Assembly (NCBI RefSeq): GCF_902806985.1
Contig: NZ_CADCXY010000001.1
Coordinates: 1-64,000, forward strand
Direction: 5' to 3'
Length of the DNA stretch: 64,000 bases
Source of the DNA: Pseudidiomarina piscicola
GTDB taxonomy: Bacteria; Pseudomonadota; Gammaproteobacteria; Enterobacterales; Alteromonadaceae
The position numbers were made by a program, and so were the translations under genes. Shown one piece after another: positions 27,728 to 36,758 of the stretch; position 1 is the stretch's first letter, and each line of letters opens with the position of its first letter. Below the pieces are notes generated by a model. It made no database searches. It had not been told where the DNA came from and saw nothing but the letters and a program-made list of their open reading frames with translations.

Positions 27728-28144
27728 ATGACTGAATTTTCTTGGCCGATCCGCGTCTATTATGAGGACACGGATGCTGGCGGTATCGTATATTATGCCA
27801 ATTATCTCAAATTTCTTGAGCGGGCGCGTACCGAGTGGTTACGCTCGCTGGGAATTGAGCAAGATACCTGGTTGGCGCACAATATTGGCTTCGTGGTGCG
27901 CCACGTTGAATTAGATTTGTTGCGCCCAGCAAAGTTTAACGATGAACTGCGGGTGAGTGTTGTGGTCGAACGTCTGAAACGGGCGTCAGTCGAATTTACA
28001 CAGCAGGTGCTGAATCAACACGGCACGGTTATTTGCCAAGCCCAAATTAAAGCGGCTTGCGTTCATTTAGGGGAAGCAGGTAGTGCGGTTCGCGCAGTAC
28101 CAATGCCAACAGAAATCATAGAGGTACTAAAGCGTGCAAGCTGA
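27728..28144 (+). CDS. ybgC: Tol-Pal-associated acyl-CoA thioesterase YbgC
   Basis: 138-residue hotdog-fold thioesterase. The conserved active-site block YYEDTDAGGIVYYANYLKF includes the catalytic Asp. It opens the ybgC-tolQRAB-pal-cpoB operon as in most gammaproteobacteria; a role in phospholipid metabolism at the Tol-Pal machine is known for the family. The 3' end overlaps tolQ if tolQ starts at GTG 28134. Confidence 0.95.
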   Translation: MTEFSWPIRVYYEDTDAGGIVYYANYLKFLERARTEWLRSLGIEQDTWLAHNIGFVVRHVELDLLRPAKFNDELRVSVVVERLKRASVEFTQQVLNQHGTVICQAQIKAACVHLGEAGSAVRAVPMPTEIIEVLKRAS

Positions 28145-28835
28145 GATGTCGATTACTGCGTTAATTTTCGAAGCAAGTTTTGTGGTGCAGTTAGTGATGT
28201 TGCTGCTGCTCGCCTTTTCGGTGGCAGGCTGGATGATGATTTTTCAGCGCCGCAAAATTATTCAAAGCGCGAGTCAACATGCGACGGCCTTTGAAGACCG
28301 TTTCTGGTCGGGCGTTGATCTGGCTCGGTTGTATCAGGAGATCGGTGCGCGGGCACAAAACGCCAATGGTATGGAAAAACTATTTTATGCTGGTTTTAAA
28401 GAGTTTGCGCGCTTGCGTGGTAACCCCGCATTAGACCAGCAGCAAGTACTCGAAGCCTCGTACCGGGCGATGCGCGTGGTGCATTCACGTGAGGTCGACC
28501 GGCTTGAAAATAACCTCAGCTTACTGGCCACCATAGGTTCAATTAGTCCTTATGTCGGTTTGTTCGGTACGGTATGGGGCATCATGAATGCCTTTATTGG
28601 CTTAGGTGCAGTGCAACAAGCAACCTTGGCGATGGTTGCGCCCGGTATTGCCGAGGCATTGATTGCAACGGCCATGGGCTTATTTGCGGCAATTCCTGCT
28701 GTGATCGCCTACAACCGCTTCGCCCATCGTGTCGAAAAGGTCGATAATCAGTATCTGAACTTCATGGACGAGTTATTGGCGATTTTGCAACGCCAAGGCA
28801 GCACTCCGCCAAAAGCCGCAGGTAACGCAGCATGA
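28134..28835 (+). CDS. tolQ: Tol-Pal system proton channel subunit TolQ
   Basis: Inner-membrane MotA/ExbB-type stator subunit, 233 residues with three membrane spans. GTG 28134 has GAGG (28121-28124) nine bases upstream; ATG 28146 is the alternative, only four residues shorter. The conserved ATIGSISPYVGLFGTVWGIM and APGIAEALIATAMGLFAAIP segments are present. It overlaps tolR by four bases. Confidence 0.95.
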   Translation: MQAEMSITALIFEASFVVQLVMLLLLAFSVAGWMMIFQRRKIIQSASQHATAFEDRFWSGVDLARLYQEIGARAQNANGMEKLFYAGFKEFARLRGNPALDQQQVLEASYRAMRVVHSREVDRLENNLSLLATIGSISPYVGLFGTVWGIMNAFIGLGAVQQATLAMVAPGIAEALIATAMGLFAAIPAVIAYNRFAHRVEKVDNQYLNFMDELLAILQRQGSTPPKAAGNAA

Positions 28836-29275
28836 TGATGATGACGGCCAACCGCAAGCGGCGTAAGCCAGTGTCCGAAATTAACGTGGTGCCTTATATC
28901 GACGTTATGCTGGTGCTGTTGATTATTTTTATGGTTACCGCGCCGCTCATCACTCAAGGTGTTAAGGTTGACTTGCCTAATGCCAATGCGGAGCCTTTAG
29001 ATGCCGAGAGTAAGCCACCGATTATTGTCTCGGTGGATGTCGATGGTCAGTACTATGTGAGTTCGTTAGCTGATTATAATAATCCAAACGATCCACTGGA
29101 CATTGAGACCTTGGCCGCACGGGTGCAGGCACAGTTAACGCTCGACCCTGAGACACGTATTATGGTTAACGGCGACGGTGGGGTTTCATACAACCAAGTG
29201 GTGCGGCTGATGGTGTTACTGCAACAGCTTGGGGTCGACTCGGTTGGCTTAATGACTGAAGATACGGGCAACTAG
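28832..29275 (+). CDS. tolR: Tol-Pal system subunit TolR
   Basis: 147-residue ExbD-type protein with one membrane span and periplasmic domain. EINVVPYIDVMLVLLIIFMV includes the proton-carrying Asp. Four ATG codons (28832-28843) are possible starts; the first overlaps the tolQ stop. Confidence 0.95.
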   Translation: MMMMTANRKRRKPVSEINVVPYIDVMLVLLIIFMVTAPLITQGVKVDLPNANAEPLDAESKPPIIVSVDVDGQYYVSSLADYNNPNDPLDIETLAARVQAQLTLDPETRIMVNGDGGVSYNQVVRLMVLLQQLGVDSVGLMTEDTGN

Positions 29276-29285
29276 AGAGGCGCAT

Positions 29286-30209
29286 GTGAAAATAGGAAAG
29301 TTTACATGGCCGAGTGAATTAACCGTACCCTTATTGCTTTCGGTGGCGTTGCACCTGGGCATAGTGGTGGTGCTGTTTGCTGGCTTTAAATGGTCACCGA
29401 GTGTGCCTGAGAGCATGGAAGTGCAGCTTAATGCGCCGTTGCAAGACGAAGTGGTGCCGGAAGAAGAAATTGTCAAGGCGGCCACGGTCGATAAAGCCAA
29501 AATTCAAGAGCAGATTGAGGCGATTCAAGCCGAAGAGCAACGCCGACAAAACGAAATTGACGAACTTGAGCGACGCGCGCAAGAAGCGAAACGACAACGA
29601 GAAACCGAACAACAAAGGCAACGCGAACTTGCTGCGCAGCAGCAAAAAGAGCGCGAACGTATTGCTCGCGAGCAGAAAGCGGCAGAGCAGAAGCGCCAGG
29701 AAGCTGAAAAAGCCGCAGAAGCCGCTGCTGAACGTCGTAAACGTGAAGAGGAAGCCGCCAAAAAGGCCGAAGCTGAGCGCAAAAAACGTGAAGAAGAAGC
29801 ACGGCGACTTGAAGAAGAGCGTAAGCGCAAAGAACGTGAAGCGCGTGAACGGGCTGAGCGAGAGCGGCAGATGCAAGAAGAGTTAGCGGCTGAACGTAAA
29901 GCGCGTGCAGCAGCCCGCTCACGGCAGGTACAAAGTGAGGTTGGCAAATATACAGCGTTGATACGCAGTACGATTCAGCGTAACTTAATTACCGACCCAT
30001 CGATGCGCGGCAAAGAATGTAAAGTACGTATTCGCGTCGCCTCGAGTGGATTTGTGATTTCCGTCGACACTATTGGCGGTGATACTGGCGTTTGCCAAGC
30101 GACGCAAAATGCTGTGTTCAAGGCAGGTACCTTGCCGGTGTCGAAAGACCCGGAAATATTCAAAGAGATGGAAACCATCGATTTGACGGTGCAACCAGAA
30201 TTTAATTAA
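29286..30209 (+). CDS. tolA: Tol-Pal cell envelope protein TolA
   Basis: 307-residue protein with an N-terminal membrane anchor (about 14-34), a long Glu/Arg/Ala/Lys-rich helical domain spanning the periplasm (about 60-225) and a C-terminal globular domain that contacts TolB/Pal, with a likely disulfide pair (GKECKVRIRV and GVCQATQNAV). The start is GTG 29286 with GAGAGG upstream. The low-complexity helix gives long spurious antisense frames. Confidence 0.94.
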   Translation: MKIGKFTWPSELTVPLLLSVALHLGIVVVLFAGFKWSPSVPESMEVQLNAPLQDEVVPEEEIVKAATVDKAKIQEQIEAIQAEEQRRQNEIDELERRAQEAKRQRETEQQRQRELAAQQQKERERIAREQKAAEQKRQEAEKAAEAAAERRKREEEAAKKAEAERKKREEEARRLEEERKRKEREARERAERERQMQEELAAERKARAAARSRQVQSEVGKYTALIRSTIQRNLITDPSMRGKECKVRIRVASSGFVISVDTIGGDTGVCQATQNAVFKAGTLPVSKDPEIFKEMETIDLTVQPEFN

Positions 30210-30234
30210 CTCATGAAGTAATTGTGATAACACT

Positions 30235-31593
30235 ATGATGAAAAAACTTGTTTTATTGTTAGTAACGACAGTGGCTTTGCTCACTGTACTGCAGCGACCG
30301 GCAAATGCGTCGCTAGAGATCGTTATCACCGATGGCGTTAACAGTGCCCGTCCGATTGCGGTGGTACCTTTCCGGTGGTTGGGCGATGGCCCGGCCCCTG
30401 AAGGGCTGACAGAAGTCATTGCCGCCGATTTGATGCGCAGCGGGAAGTTTAACCCGATACCGCAGAACGCGATGCCACAATCGCCGAGCAAAGAAAGTGA
30501 AATTGACTACCCAAGTTGGGCCAGCTTGGGTGTAGAAGCCGTGTTAGTGGGCACCATTGAGCCTTATGCCGTGGACCGTTACACCGTGTCGTTTCAAATT
30601 GTTGATATCTTACGTGGGCAAATCACCAGCGGCACACGCATGCTGCGCGACGGTGAGTTAGTGACAGCACAAGATCATATTCTCGATGCCCGTCGCAGTG
30701 TGATTGGTGGTGAGCAATTCCGCCAATATGCACACCGCATTTCTGATGTATTTTATGAAACCATGACTGGCGAGCGCGGCGCATTTATGACACGTATCGC
30801 CTACGTTACGGTCGATCATGACAACGAAAAACCTTATGAACTGGTAGTTGCTGACTACGACGGTTACAACGAAAAAGTATTGTTACGTAGCCCTGAACCA
30901 CTGATGTCGCCGTCATGGTCACCGGATGGCAACAAATTGGCTTATGTGAGCTTTGAGAATAAGCGTCCAGAAATTTTTATCCAAGACATCTACACCACCC
31001 GGCGGGAAAAAATGACGTCTTTTTCGGGCATCAATAGTAGCCCGGTATGGTCACCCGATGGCAAGCGTTTAGCTATGGTGCTGTCGAAAGACGGCAACCC
31101 AGAGCTTTATGTGATGGACATTGCCAGCAAACAGCTAGAGCGCGCAACACGGCACCACGCGATTGATACAGAACCGAATTGGTCGCCCGACGGGAAATCC
31201 CTCGTGTTCACCTCAGAAAGGGGTGGCAGACCGCAGTTATATAGCGTAAATTTAGATTCAGGCCAAGTTCGTCGGTTAACCTTTGAAGGTGAACAGAACC
31301 TTGGTGGTACTTGGGCTCCGGATGGCCAGCACGTGGTGATGGTAAACCGTACCCAAGGCAACTATCATATTGCCAAACAAGAATACCCAAGCGGTGCCAT
31401 GCAGGTACTGACACAAACGTCACTAGACGAGTCACCAAGCTTGGCACCGAATGGCAGCATGGTTATTTACAGTACGACACACAATAACCAACAAGTATTA
31501 GCGTTGGTTTCGGTGGATGGTCGCTTCAAAGCGCGGCTACCAGCCCGAAAAGGTGAGGTTAAATCACCTGCTTGGTCACCGTTTTTACGCTAA
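30235..31593 (+). CDS. tolB: Tol-Pal periplasmic protein TolB
   Basis: 452 residues. A signal peptide ends near RPANA (about residue 24); an N-terminal alpha/beta domain ([21 protein letters not shown]) precedes a six-bladed beta-propeller with repeated SPDG motifs ([38 protein letters not shown]). It links Pal to TolA. Start is at the first of two adjacent ATGs. Confidence 0.97.
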   Translation: MMKKLVLLLVTTVALLTVLQRPANASLEIVITDGVNSARPIAVVPFRWLGDGPAPEGLTEVIAADLMRSGKFNPIPQNAMPQSPSKESEIDYPSWASLGVEAVLVGTIEPYAVDRYTVSFQIVDILRGQITSGTRMLRDGELVTAQDHILDARRSVIGGEQFRQYAHRISDVFYETMTGERGAFMTRIAYVTVDHDNEKPYELVVADYDGYNEKVLLRSPEPLMSPSWSPDGNKLAYVSFENKRPEIFIQDIYTTRREKMTSFSGINSSPVWSPDGKRLAMVLSKDGNPELYVMDIASKQLERATRHHAIDTEPNWSPDGKSLVFTSERGGRPQLYSVNLDSGQVRRLTFEGEQNLGGTWAPDGQHVVMVNRTQGNYHIAKQEYPSGAMQVLTQTSLDESPSLAPNGSMVIYSTTHNNQQVLALVSVDGRFKARLPARKGEVKSPAWSPFLR

Positions 31594-31638
31594 TAAACAC
31601 GATTAATACCCTAAACATTCGAACTAAGGATCGCGGAA

Positions 31639-32178
31639 ATGAACGCAAATCAGTTACTTAAAAGCCTTCTTATCGCTGTACCTATGCTGACGTTGGCAGC
31701 ATGTAGCTCAAGCCAAGGCACCGATGATGCGGCGAATCAACAAACGAATCAACAAGAGCAAGGCCAGCAAAGCGGTTCTGGTGTCGAGCTTGATTCAGCA
31801 GAGCGCACTAAAACGCCAGCAGAAGTTCGTGCTGAAAAAATGGAAACGCTGCAACGCGAAAATATTATTTACTTCGCATTTGATAACTCTCGGGTAAGTG
31901 CTGAGTATGGTCAACTGCTCGCAGACCATGCTGAATTCTTAGTTCAAAACCCTAACGTTGACGTGACCATTGAAGGTCATGCTGACGAGCGTGGTACACC
32001 TGAGTACAACATTGCGCTTGGCGAACGTCGTGCCAAAGCGGTTGCTCAGTACCTACAGAACCTAGGCGTAAGTGCAAGCCAAATCGAAACCGTTTCTTAC
32101 GGTGAAGAGAAGCCACTTGTAAACGCTTCAACCCAAGCAGCGTATGCGAAAAACCGCCGCGGTGTTTTGGTTTACTAA
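31639..32178 (+). CDS. pal: Peptidoglycan-associated lipoprotein Pal
   Basis: 179-residue outer-membrane lipoprotein. The lipobox LAAC places the lipidated Cys at 22, followed by a Gln/Asn-rich linker and an OmpA-like peptidoglycan-binding domain with IYFAFDNS and EGHADERGTPEYNIALGERR. It anchors the outer membrane to peptidoglycan. Ribosome site AAGGA precedes the ATG. Confidence 0.98.
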   Translation: MNANQLLKSLLIAVPMLTLAACSSSQGTDDAANQQTNQQEQGQQSGSGVELDSAERTKTPAEVRAEKMETLQRENIIYFAFDNSRVSAEYGQLLADHAEFLVQNPNVDVTIEGHADERGTPEYNIALGERRAKAVAQYLQNLGVSASQIETVSYGEEKPLVNASTQAAYAKNRRGVLVY

Positions 32179-32187
32179 GGTAAAACG

Positions 32188-32937
32188 ATGCAAAAACTAA
32201 TTCTAGTAGTGGCCTTATTAGTACCCGGAGTCGTGTTCGCACAGGCTCCGGTGTCGAAATTAGGCAGTGGCAGTGTCGAAGAGCGTTTGCAGCAACTCGA
32301 GCGTGTAATGGATGCTCGTAATGCGGCGCAAATGGCGCTCTTAGACCAAATGTCGACATTACAAGATGAAGTCGCTCAGCTGCGTGGGCGTACGGAAGAA
32401 CACGCTTACCAGCTTGAGCAAATCTTGCAGCGGCAACGGGAAATTTATCAAGAAATTGACCGACGCCTGGCCGCGACCCCTGAGCCCGCAACAGTTACCA
32501 CGCCATCTAATTCAGTGGCCGGCACAAGCGAGACGTCGAGCAATACAAATTACTCGAGCAACTTGGGCGAGAACGATGCTTACGATAAAGCGATCCGCTT
32601 AGTCATGGAAGATCGACGCTATGACGCAGCGATTCCAGAGTTTCGTAGCTTTATTCAACAGTTTCCAAACTCAACCTATGTGCCAAATGCGCACTACTGG
32701 TTAGGGCAACTGTTGTATGCCGAGGGCGACTTTGCTGAAGCGAAACAGGAATTCACCACTGTTGTCGAACAGTATCCAGACAGCAATAAGCGGGCCGATA
32801 GCATACTCAAGCTTGGCATTGTTGCTCAGCAGCAAGGTGAAAAGCAGTTAGCGCGTAATTACTTTGACAAAGTTATTGCAGACTATCCTGAGAGCACACC
32901 GGCTGATTTAGCCAAGAAACGCTTAGATAATTTGTAA
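32188..32937 (+). CDS. cpoB: Cell division coordinator CpoB (YbgF)
   Basis: 249-residue periplasmic protein: signal peptide to VVFAQA, a short coiled coil (about 30-95) for trimerisation, a Ser/Thr/Asn-rich linker and C-terminal TPR repeats (YDKAIRLVMEDRRYDAAIPE, YWLGQLLYAEGDFAEAKQEF). It links Tol-Pal to septal peptidoglycan synthesis. It is followed by tRNA-Lys genes as in other gammaproteobacteria. Confidence 0.95.
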   Translation: MQKLILVVALLVPGVVFAQAPVSKLGSGSVEERLQQLERVMDARNAAQMALLDQMSTLQDEVAQLRGRTEEHAYQLEQILQRQREIYQEIDRRLAATPEPATVTTPSNSVAGTSETSSNTNYSSNLGENDAYDKAIRLVMEDRRYDAAIPEFRSFIQQFPNSTYVPNAHYWLGQLLYAEGDFAEAKQEFTTVVEQYPDSNKRADSILKLGIVAQQQGEKQLARNYFDKVIADYPESTPADLAKKRLDNL

Positions 32938-33006
32938 CATCCTTGTAAGTAACTACGGTAGATGTTCGTAAATTGAGCAAACGCACCGTATATCTTAAAT
33001 TTGCAG

Positions 33007-33034
33007 TTGCATCGAGCGGCATTTTAAGTAAACT
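33007..33034 (+). promoter_or_regulatory. Promoter of the tRNA-Lys pair
   Basis: TTGCAT (33007-33012), 16-bp spacer, TAAACT (33029-33034), followed by a GC-rich discriminator (ATGCCGCCG), the form typical of stringently controlled stable-RNA promoters. Confidence 0.6.
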
Positions 33035-33074
33035 ATGCCGCCGTTGCCGCTGATAAGTAGCAGCAGATGAGATT

Positions 33075-33150
33075 GGGTCGTTAGCTCAGTTGGTAGAGCA
33101 GTTGACTTTTAATCAATTGGTCGCAGGTTCGAATCCTGCACGACCCACCA
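33075..33150 (+). tRNA. tRNA-Lys (TTT), copy 1
   Basis: 76 bases with encoded CCA. Acceptor GGGTCGT pairs with ACGACCC, the anticodon loop is CTTTTAA with anticodon TTT, and the T-arm is GCAGGTTCGAATCCTGC. It is identical in sequence to copy 2. Confidence 0.97.
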
Positions 33151-33179
33151 ATCTCATTGTTCACATCGCATTATATCGT

Positions 33180-33255
33180 GGGTCGTTAGCTCAGTTGGTA
33201 GAGCAGTTGACTTTTAATCAATTGGTCGCAGGTTCGAATCCTGCACGACCCACCA
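33180..33255 (+). tRNA. tRNA-Lys (TTT), copy 2
   Basis: Exact duplicate of the gene at 33075-33150, separated by 29 bases and probably co-transcribed. No clear terminator separates it from nadA. Confidence 0.97.
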
Positions 33256-33259
33256 CGAT

Positions 33260-33288
33260 TTCACCCGCACGTCATTTTCCTTTATACT
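33260..33288 (+). promoter_or_regulatory. Putative nadA promoter
   Basis: TTCACC (33260-33265), 17-bp spacer, TATACT (33283-33288), 35 bases before the nadA ATG. It is placed directly after the second tRNA-Lys. Confidence 0.45.
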
Positions 33289-33322
33289 ATGCAAACTTTT
33301 TCCCATGTAGTGAAGTTGTAGC

Positions 33323-34372
33323 ATGAGTATCACAGAAGAAATTCAAGCCCGCGTTATCGATAAGCTCGATTATGCTTTTCCAGCTAAACCTAAACCGCTA
33401 AACGACCAAGAGAAAGCGACGTACATCGCGCATATCAAGCAGTTGTTGAAAGACAAGAATGCGGTACTGGTCGCCCATTACTATACCGATCCTGAAATTC
33501 AGGCGTTGGCCGAAGAAACCGGTGGTTGCGTGTCTGACTCGCTCGAGATGGCGCGCTTCGGTGCTAATCATGAGGCCGACACGCTGATTGTTGCCGGTGT
33601 GAAGTTTATGGGTGAGACAGCGAAAATACTGACGCCAAATAAAACCGTGTTAATGCCAACCTTAGAAGCCACGTGCTCACTTGATATTGGTTGTCCTATC
33701 GAGGAGTTTTCGGCGTTCTGTGATGCCAACCCAGAGCGCACCGTAGTGGTTTATGCGAATACCTCTGCGGCGGTAAAAGCGCGCGCCGATTGGGTGGTTA
33801 CCTCAAGCATTGCACTGGATATTGTCGATCACCTCGATGCTGAAGGCGAAACTATCCTTTGGGGTCCTGATCAGCACCTCGGTGACTATATTCAGCGCGA
33901 GACGGGTGCCGACATGCTGATGTGGCAGGGCGCATGTGTGGTGCATGACGAGTTTAAGACCAAAGCCTTGGAAGACTTGAAAAATGTTTATCCTGAGGCG
34001 GCGGTGTTAGTACACCCTGAGTCGCCAGCAGCAGTGGTAGATTTAGCAGATGCGGTTGGGTCAACTTCACAACTTATCAAAGCCAGTCAAGAACTGCCCA
34101 ACGAAACCTTCATTGTGGCCACCGACCGCGGTATTTTCTACAAGATGCAGCAACTGTCACCGAACAAGCGCTTTATTGAAGCGCCTACGGCGGGTAGCGG
34201 AGCCACCTGCCGCAGCTGTGCACACTGCCCGTGGATGGCAATGAATGGCTTAGTTGCTATTGCTGAAGCCTTAGAGCACGGCGGCGCGGCCCATGAAATT
34301 CATGTCGACCCGGAACTCGCCAAGCAAGCGATGCAACCGTTACAACGGATGTTGAACTTCAAAAAGAGTTAG
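33323..34372 (+). CDS. nadA: Quinolinate synthase A
   Basis: Cytoplasmic [4Fe-4S] enzyme condensing iminoaspartate with dihydroxyacetone phosphate to quinolinate in NAD synthesis. 349 residues. Cluster cysteines are in [20 protein letters not shown] and [15 protein letters not shown]; the substrate-binding histidine is in VAHYYTD. nadB and nadC are not in the window. Confidence 0.97.
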   Translation: MSITEEIQARVIDKLDYAFPAKPKPLNDQEKATYIAHIKQLLKDKNAVLVAHYYTDPEIQALAEETGGCVSDSLEMARFGANHEADTLIVAGVKFMGETAKILTPNKTVLMPTLEATCSLDIGCPIEEFSAFCDANPERTVVVYANTSAAVKARADWVVTSSIALDIVDHLDAEGETILWGPDQHLGDYIQRETGADMLMWQGACVVHDEFKTKALEDLKNVYPEAAVLVHPESPAAVVDLADAVGSTSQLIKASQELPNETFIVATDRGIFYKMQQLSPNKRFIEAPTAGSGATCRSCAHCPWMAMNGLVAIAEALEHGGAAHEIHVDPELAKQAMQPLQRMLNFKKS

Positions 34373-34389
34373 TTGCTGACCCAAATCGA

Positions 34390-34410
34390 AGCCGAAGCAT
34401 TACTTCGGCT
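34390..34410. terminator. Hairpin between convergent nadA and YeeZ-like gene
   Basis: AGCCGAAG (34390-34397) and CTTCGGCT (34403-34410) pair around CATTA. There is no T-run, and the hairpin overlaps the end of the minus-strand gene, so terminator function is only possible. Confidence 0.35.
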
Positions 34411-35221
34411 GGTAGGTCGGGTGTAATAGTTGATAACCGCTTGCCTTGAGCAGGCGGTTGTCAATGCGTTTACTGCCCCGACGACCGATCTCATCAGCGC
34501 GCGATAGCCCTGCTATGTCCATCCCCAAACGATCCGCTAGTCGTGCATAGGCATGCTCCTGTAACAGTGGCTCGTCATCACTGACCAGAAATAGTGGCTG
34601 TTGCTGCTCAGGGTGCTGCACCAGATAGGCAATAAAGCCTGCCACATCGTCAGCATGGATACGGTTTGTCCAGGCAGGGGTTATCACGGCTTTACCTGAA
34701 ATAATCAGCTCAGCGAGCCGTGAGCGATTCGGGCCGTAAATTCCTGAGCACCTTAAGATGCTACTATGATCGCTGCTGCTGTGAATCAGTTGTTCAGCTT
34801 GTAACAGCGATTGACCGTTGTCATCGGTCGGCTCTGCCATGGTTGTTTCATCAATCCACTCACCATTACGTTCACTATAAACCCCAGTGCTTGAAACATA
34901 GATGATTTGCGGGTGATGTCCTTGGCTTTTCAACTGATGTTGCAAGAGTCGGCAGGGCACCACATAACCATCAAAGTAAGGGTCCTGGCTAGCGCGGTTG
35001 GGTGTCAGGGTAAGTACAATGACGTCAATGTCGGGGCTCACAAGCTTGGCGATATCTTCACCATTAGACGCATCACCTGCTAGCAACTGTACGTGGGCCG
35101 GATTGGCCTTATAAGCAGGTTGGCGGCACAAACCGTACTGTGCTGTGCACCCCATTGAATCGAGTGCAACGCTGGCGCGCTCGGCGATGTCACCGTAACC
35201 AATAAATGCAATTTTTTTCAT
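34400..35221 (-). CDS. NAD(P)-dependent epimerase/dehydratase-like protein (YeeZ-like)
   Basis: 273 residues from the ATG at 35221, which overlaps the stop of the upstream ZIP gene (ATGA); an in-frame ATG four codons earlier would lie inside that gene. A Rossmann glycine motif IAFIGYGDIAE is at the N-terminus, with IIYVSSTGVYSERNG and ILRCSGIYGPNRSRL typical of extended short-chain dehydrogenases and the YeeZ group. The substrate is unknown. Confidence 0.85.
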   Translation of the reverse strand: MKKIAFIGYGDIAERASVALDSMGCTAQYGLCRQPAYKANPAHVQLLAGDASNGEDIAKLVSPDIDVIVLTLTPNRASQDPYFDGYVVPCRLLQHQLKSQGHHPQIIYVSSTGVYSERNGEWIDETTMAEPTDDNGQSLLQAEQLIHSSSDHSSILRCSGIYGPNRSRLAELIISGKAVITPAWTNRIHADDVAGFIAYLVQHPEQQQPLFLVSDDEPLLQEHAYARLADRLGMDIAGLSRADEIGRRGSKRIDNRLLKASGYQLLHPTYQPK

Positions 35222-35994
35222 GCAGCTAACCATACGTCTAAGAATAACATGAGTACTAAACCTACCATGAGGCCGGCAGTGGCACGTTGATGATGCCCGC
35301 GTCGGTGGGTTTCCGGAATGATTTCGTGACTAATTACAAACAGCATAGCACCTGCGGCGAAAACCAGCCCCCAGGGCAGTAAAACTTGCGATAAATTAAC
35401 AAACACCCCGCCAATAAGACCACCGACGGGCTCAATTAAGCCCGTAAGGGCTGCTACGACAAAGCTTTTCAAGCGGCTGTAACCGACTGCAACTAAGCCG
35501 ACGGCGACGGCGAGACCTTCGGGAATATTTTGCAAACCAATACCAAGCGCCAACGAAAAGGCGGCATCGGACGCGCCGTTACCATAGGCGACCCCAACCG
35601 CGAGGCCTTCGGGTAAGTTATGAATTGCGATGGCAAATACAAACAACCAAACCCCAGAAACTTTCTCTGAAGCAAGCCCTTCGGGGCCAGAGACAAAATG
35701 TTCGTGTGGAAGTAGACGATCCATGGCAGCAATAGCCGCCGCACCGAGCAAAATGCCGACGACGGCAATCAGTGCTGGTACGGGCCCTTCGCCGTACATT
35801 TCGGTAGATATATCGATAGCGGGAACAATCAACGAAAAGAACGATGCTGCAAGCATGACGCCCGCAGCAAACCCTAACAGGGTATCGTTAAAGCGCTCGG
35901 ATGGCTGACGGCCAACCAGCACAGGCAAGGCTCCGACCGCGGTTAATGCACCCGTGATGAAGCTTGCGATTAGCGCGAGAATAATTAAATCCAT
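35218..35994 (-). CDS. ZIP-family divalent metal transporter (GufA-like)
   Basis: 258-residue membrane protein with about eight spans. The metal-binding helices carry HNLPEGLAVGVAYG and LQNIPEGLAVAVG, the ZIP family hallmark, and HEIIPETHRRGHH follows. It probably imports zinc or related metals. It is coupled by a 4-base overlap to the YeeZ-like gene. Confidence 0.92.
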   Translation of the reverse strand: MDLIILALIASFITGALTAVGALPVLVGRQPSERFNDTLLGFAAGVMLAASFFSLIVPAIDISTEMYGEGPVPALIAVVGILLGAAAIAAMDRLLPHEHFVSGPEGLASEKVSGVWLFVFAIAIHNLPEGLAVGVAYGNGASDAAFSLALGIGLQNIPEGLAVAVGLVAVGYSRLKSFVVAALTGLIEPVGGLIGGVFVNLSQVLLPWGLVFAAGAMLFVISHEIIPETHRRGHHQRATAGLMVGLVLMLFLDVWLAA

Positions 35995-36061
35995 ACCGCC
36001 CTCGTCAGGTTAATGTTTAATGTCCAGCTTAACCTAGCTGAGGGCTGAATGGCAGTTGGTT

Positions 36062-36262
36062 TTACTCATCGTCGTCGGCAAAAAAGATTTGCTCGATGGT
36101 TTGATCAAAAAGTCGCGAAAATTTAAACGCTAGGGGTAAGCTAGGGTCGAACTTACCTTTCTCAATGGCATTGATGGTTTGCCGCGATACATCTACTGCT
36201 GTGGCGAGGTCCGCTTGGGTCCAGTCGCGTTCAGCGCGCAGAACTTTCAGCCGATTTCTCAT
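36062..36262 (-). CDS. Small HTH transcriptional regulator (Xre family)
   Basis: 66 residues, nearly all helix-turn-helix: WTQADLATAVDVSRQTINAI is at about 14-33, followed by KGKFDPSLPLAFKFSRLF as in the YozG-like subgroup of minimal Xre regulators, and an acidic end. Its ATG overlaps the stop of the membrane-protein gene upstream, so the two are co-transcribed. It is the likely ligand of the inverted repeat at 36671-36728. Confidence 0.88.
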   Translation of the reverse strand: MRNRLKVLRAERDWTQADLATAVDVSRQTINAIEKGKFDPSLPLAFKFSRLFDQTIEQIFFADDDE

Positions 36263-36657
36263 TGATATCTCCGTGTAGCGATGATCATGCTAACCAAGTA
36301 GGTGATTCCAACCAACATAATTAAAACCGAAATTTCTGCATCAAAAGGAATCACATTGGTGGTATCCGCCAGCGAGTAGGTAATGCCGCCGATGACTGCT
36401 ACGCCGAGACTGATTGCTGAGGCCTGTAAATAGATCTTTTGTTGTAGCTCGTCCAAGGCGAGTACGTAGCGACGATTGACTTCAATCATGACGCCACCGA
36501 GAACGAGATTAAGCAGCAGTACTAGTATTTTTACTAGTTGTTGATCGGGCCACAACAGCATCGAGCCGAAGGTGGCCACGGCGGTCGATAGAAGCCAAGC
36601 TGCGGTTGCGATTGCCAGTCGAGACATGGATTTTTTGGTTGAGACAGTGCAGTTCAT
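36259..36657 (-). CDS. Four-helix membrane protein of unknown function
   Basis: 132 residues with four predicted membrane segments (about 12-34, 44-59, 78-98 and 106-126) and no recognised catalytic motif. AAAGGT precedes the ATG. It is translationally coupled to a minimal Xre regulator, an arrangement known for many small membrane protein/regulator pairs of unclear role. It could sense a membrane signal for the regulator; that is inference. Confidence 0.75.
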   Translation of the reverse strand: MNCTVSTKKSMSRLAIATAAWLLSTAVATFGSMLLWPDQQLVKILVLLLNLVLGGVMIEVNRRYVLALDELQQKIYLQASAISLGVAVIGGITYSLADTTNVIPFDAEISVLIMLVGITYLVSMIIATRRYQ

Positions 36658-36670
36658 AAAAGACCTTTAA

Positions 36671-36728
36671 GTAAAGTGTGTTTGACATATAGTTGATCTA
36701 AATAATCACTAAGTCAAGCACACTTTAC
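36671..36728. promoter_or_regulatory. Inverted-repeat operator of the regulator/membrane-protein operon
   Basis: Arms GTAAAGTGTGTTTGAC (36671-36686) and GTCAAGCACACTTTAC (36713-36728) match at 15 of 16 positions across a 26-bp spacer. On the minus strand the distal arm contains TTGACT, a plausible -35 box, TATAT lies at the end of the spacer, and the proximal arm is 14 bases before the start codon. This layout would allow repression at two sites. Confidence 0.7.
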
Positions 36729-36758
36729 AAAAAGTCTTATTTACCACTCTTTTGTTAG

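Noticed and set aside
29394..29947. Three minus-strand frames of 140-169 codons
   Set aside because: They are antisense to the low-complexity helical domain of tolA; compositional bias keeps stop codons rare there.
33075..33255. tRNA pair as an integration site
   Set aside because: No integrase, no broken tRNA copy and no foreign-looking genes follow; the next gene is nadA.
33090..33326. 78-codon plus-strand frame
   Set aside because: It covers both tRNA-Lys genes and is an internal duplication caused by their identity.
36062..36657. Toxin-antitoxin module
   Set aside because: The Xre protein follows a four-helix membrane protein with no toxin-like motif; size, coupling and operator fit a self-regulating pair equally well, so a toxin call is not supported.
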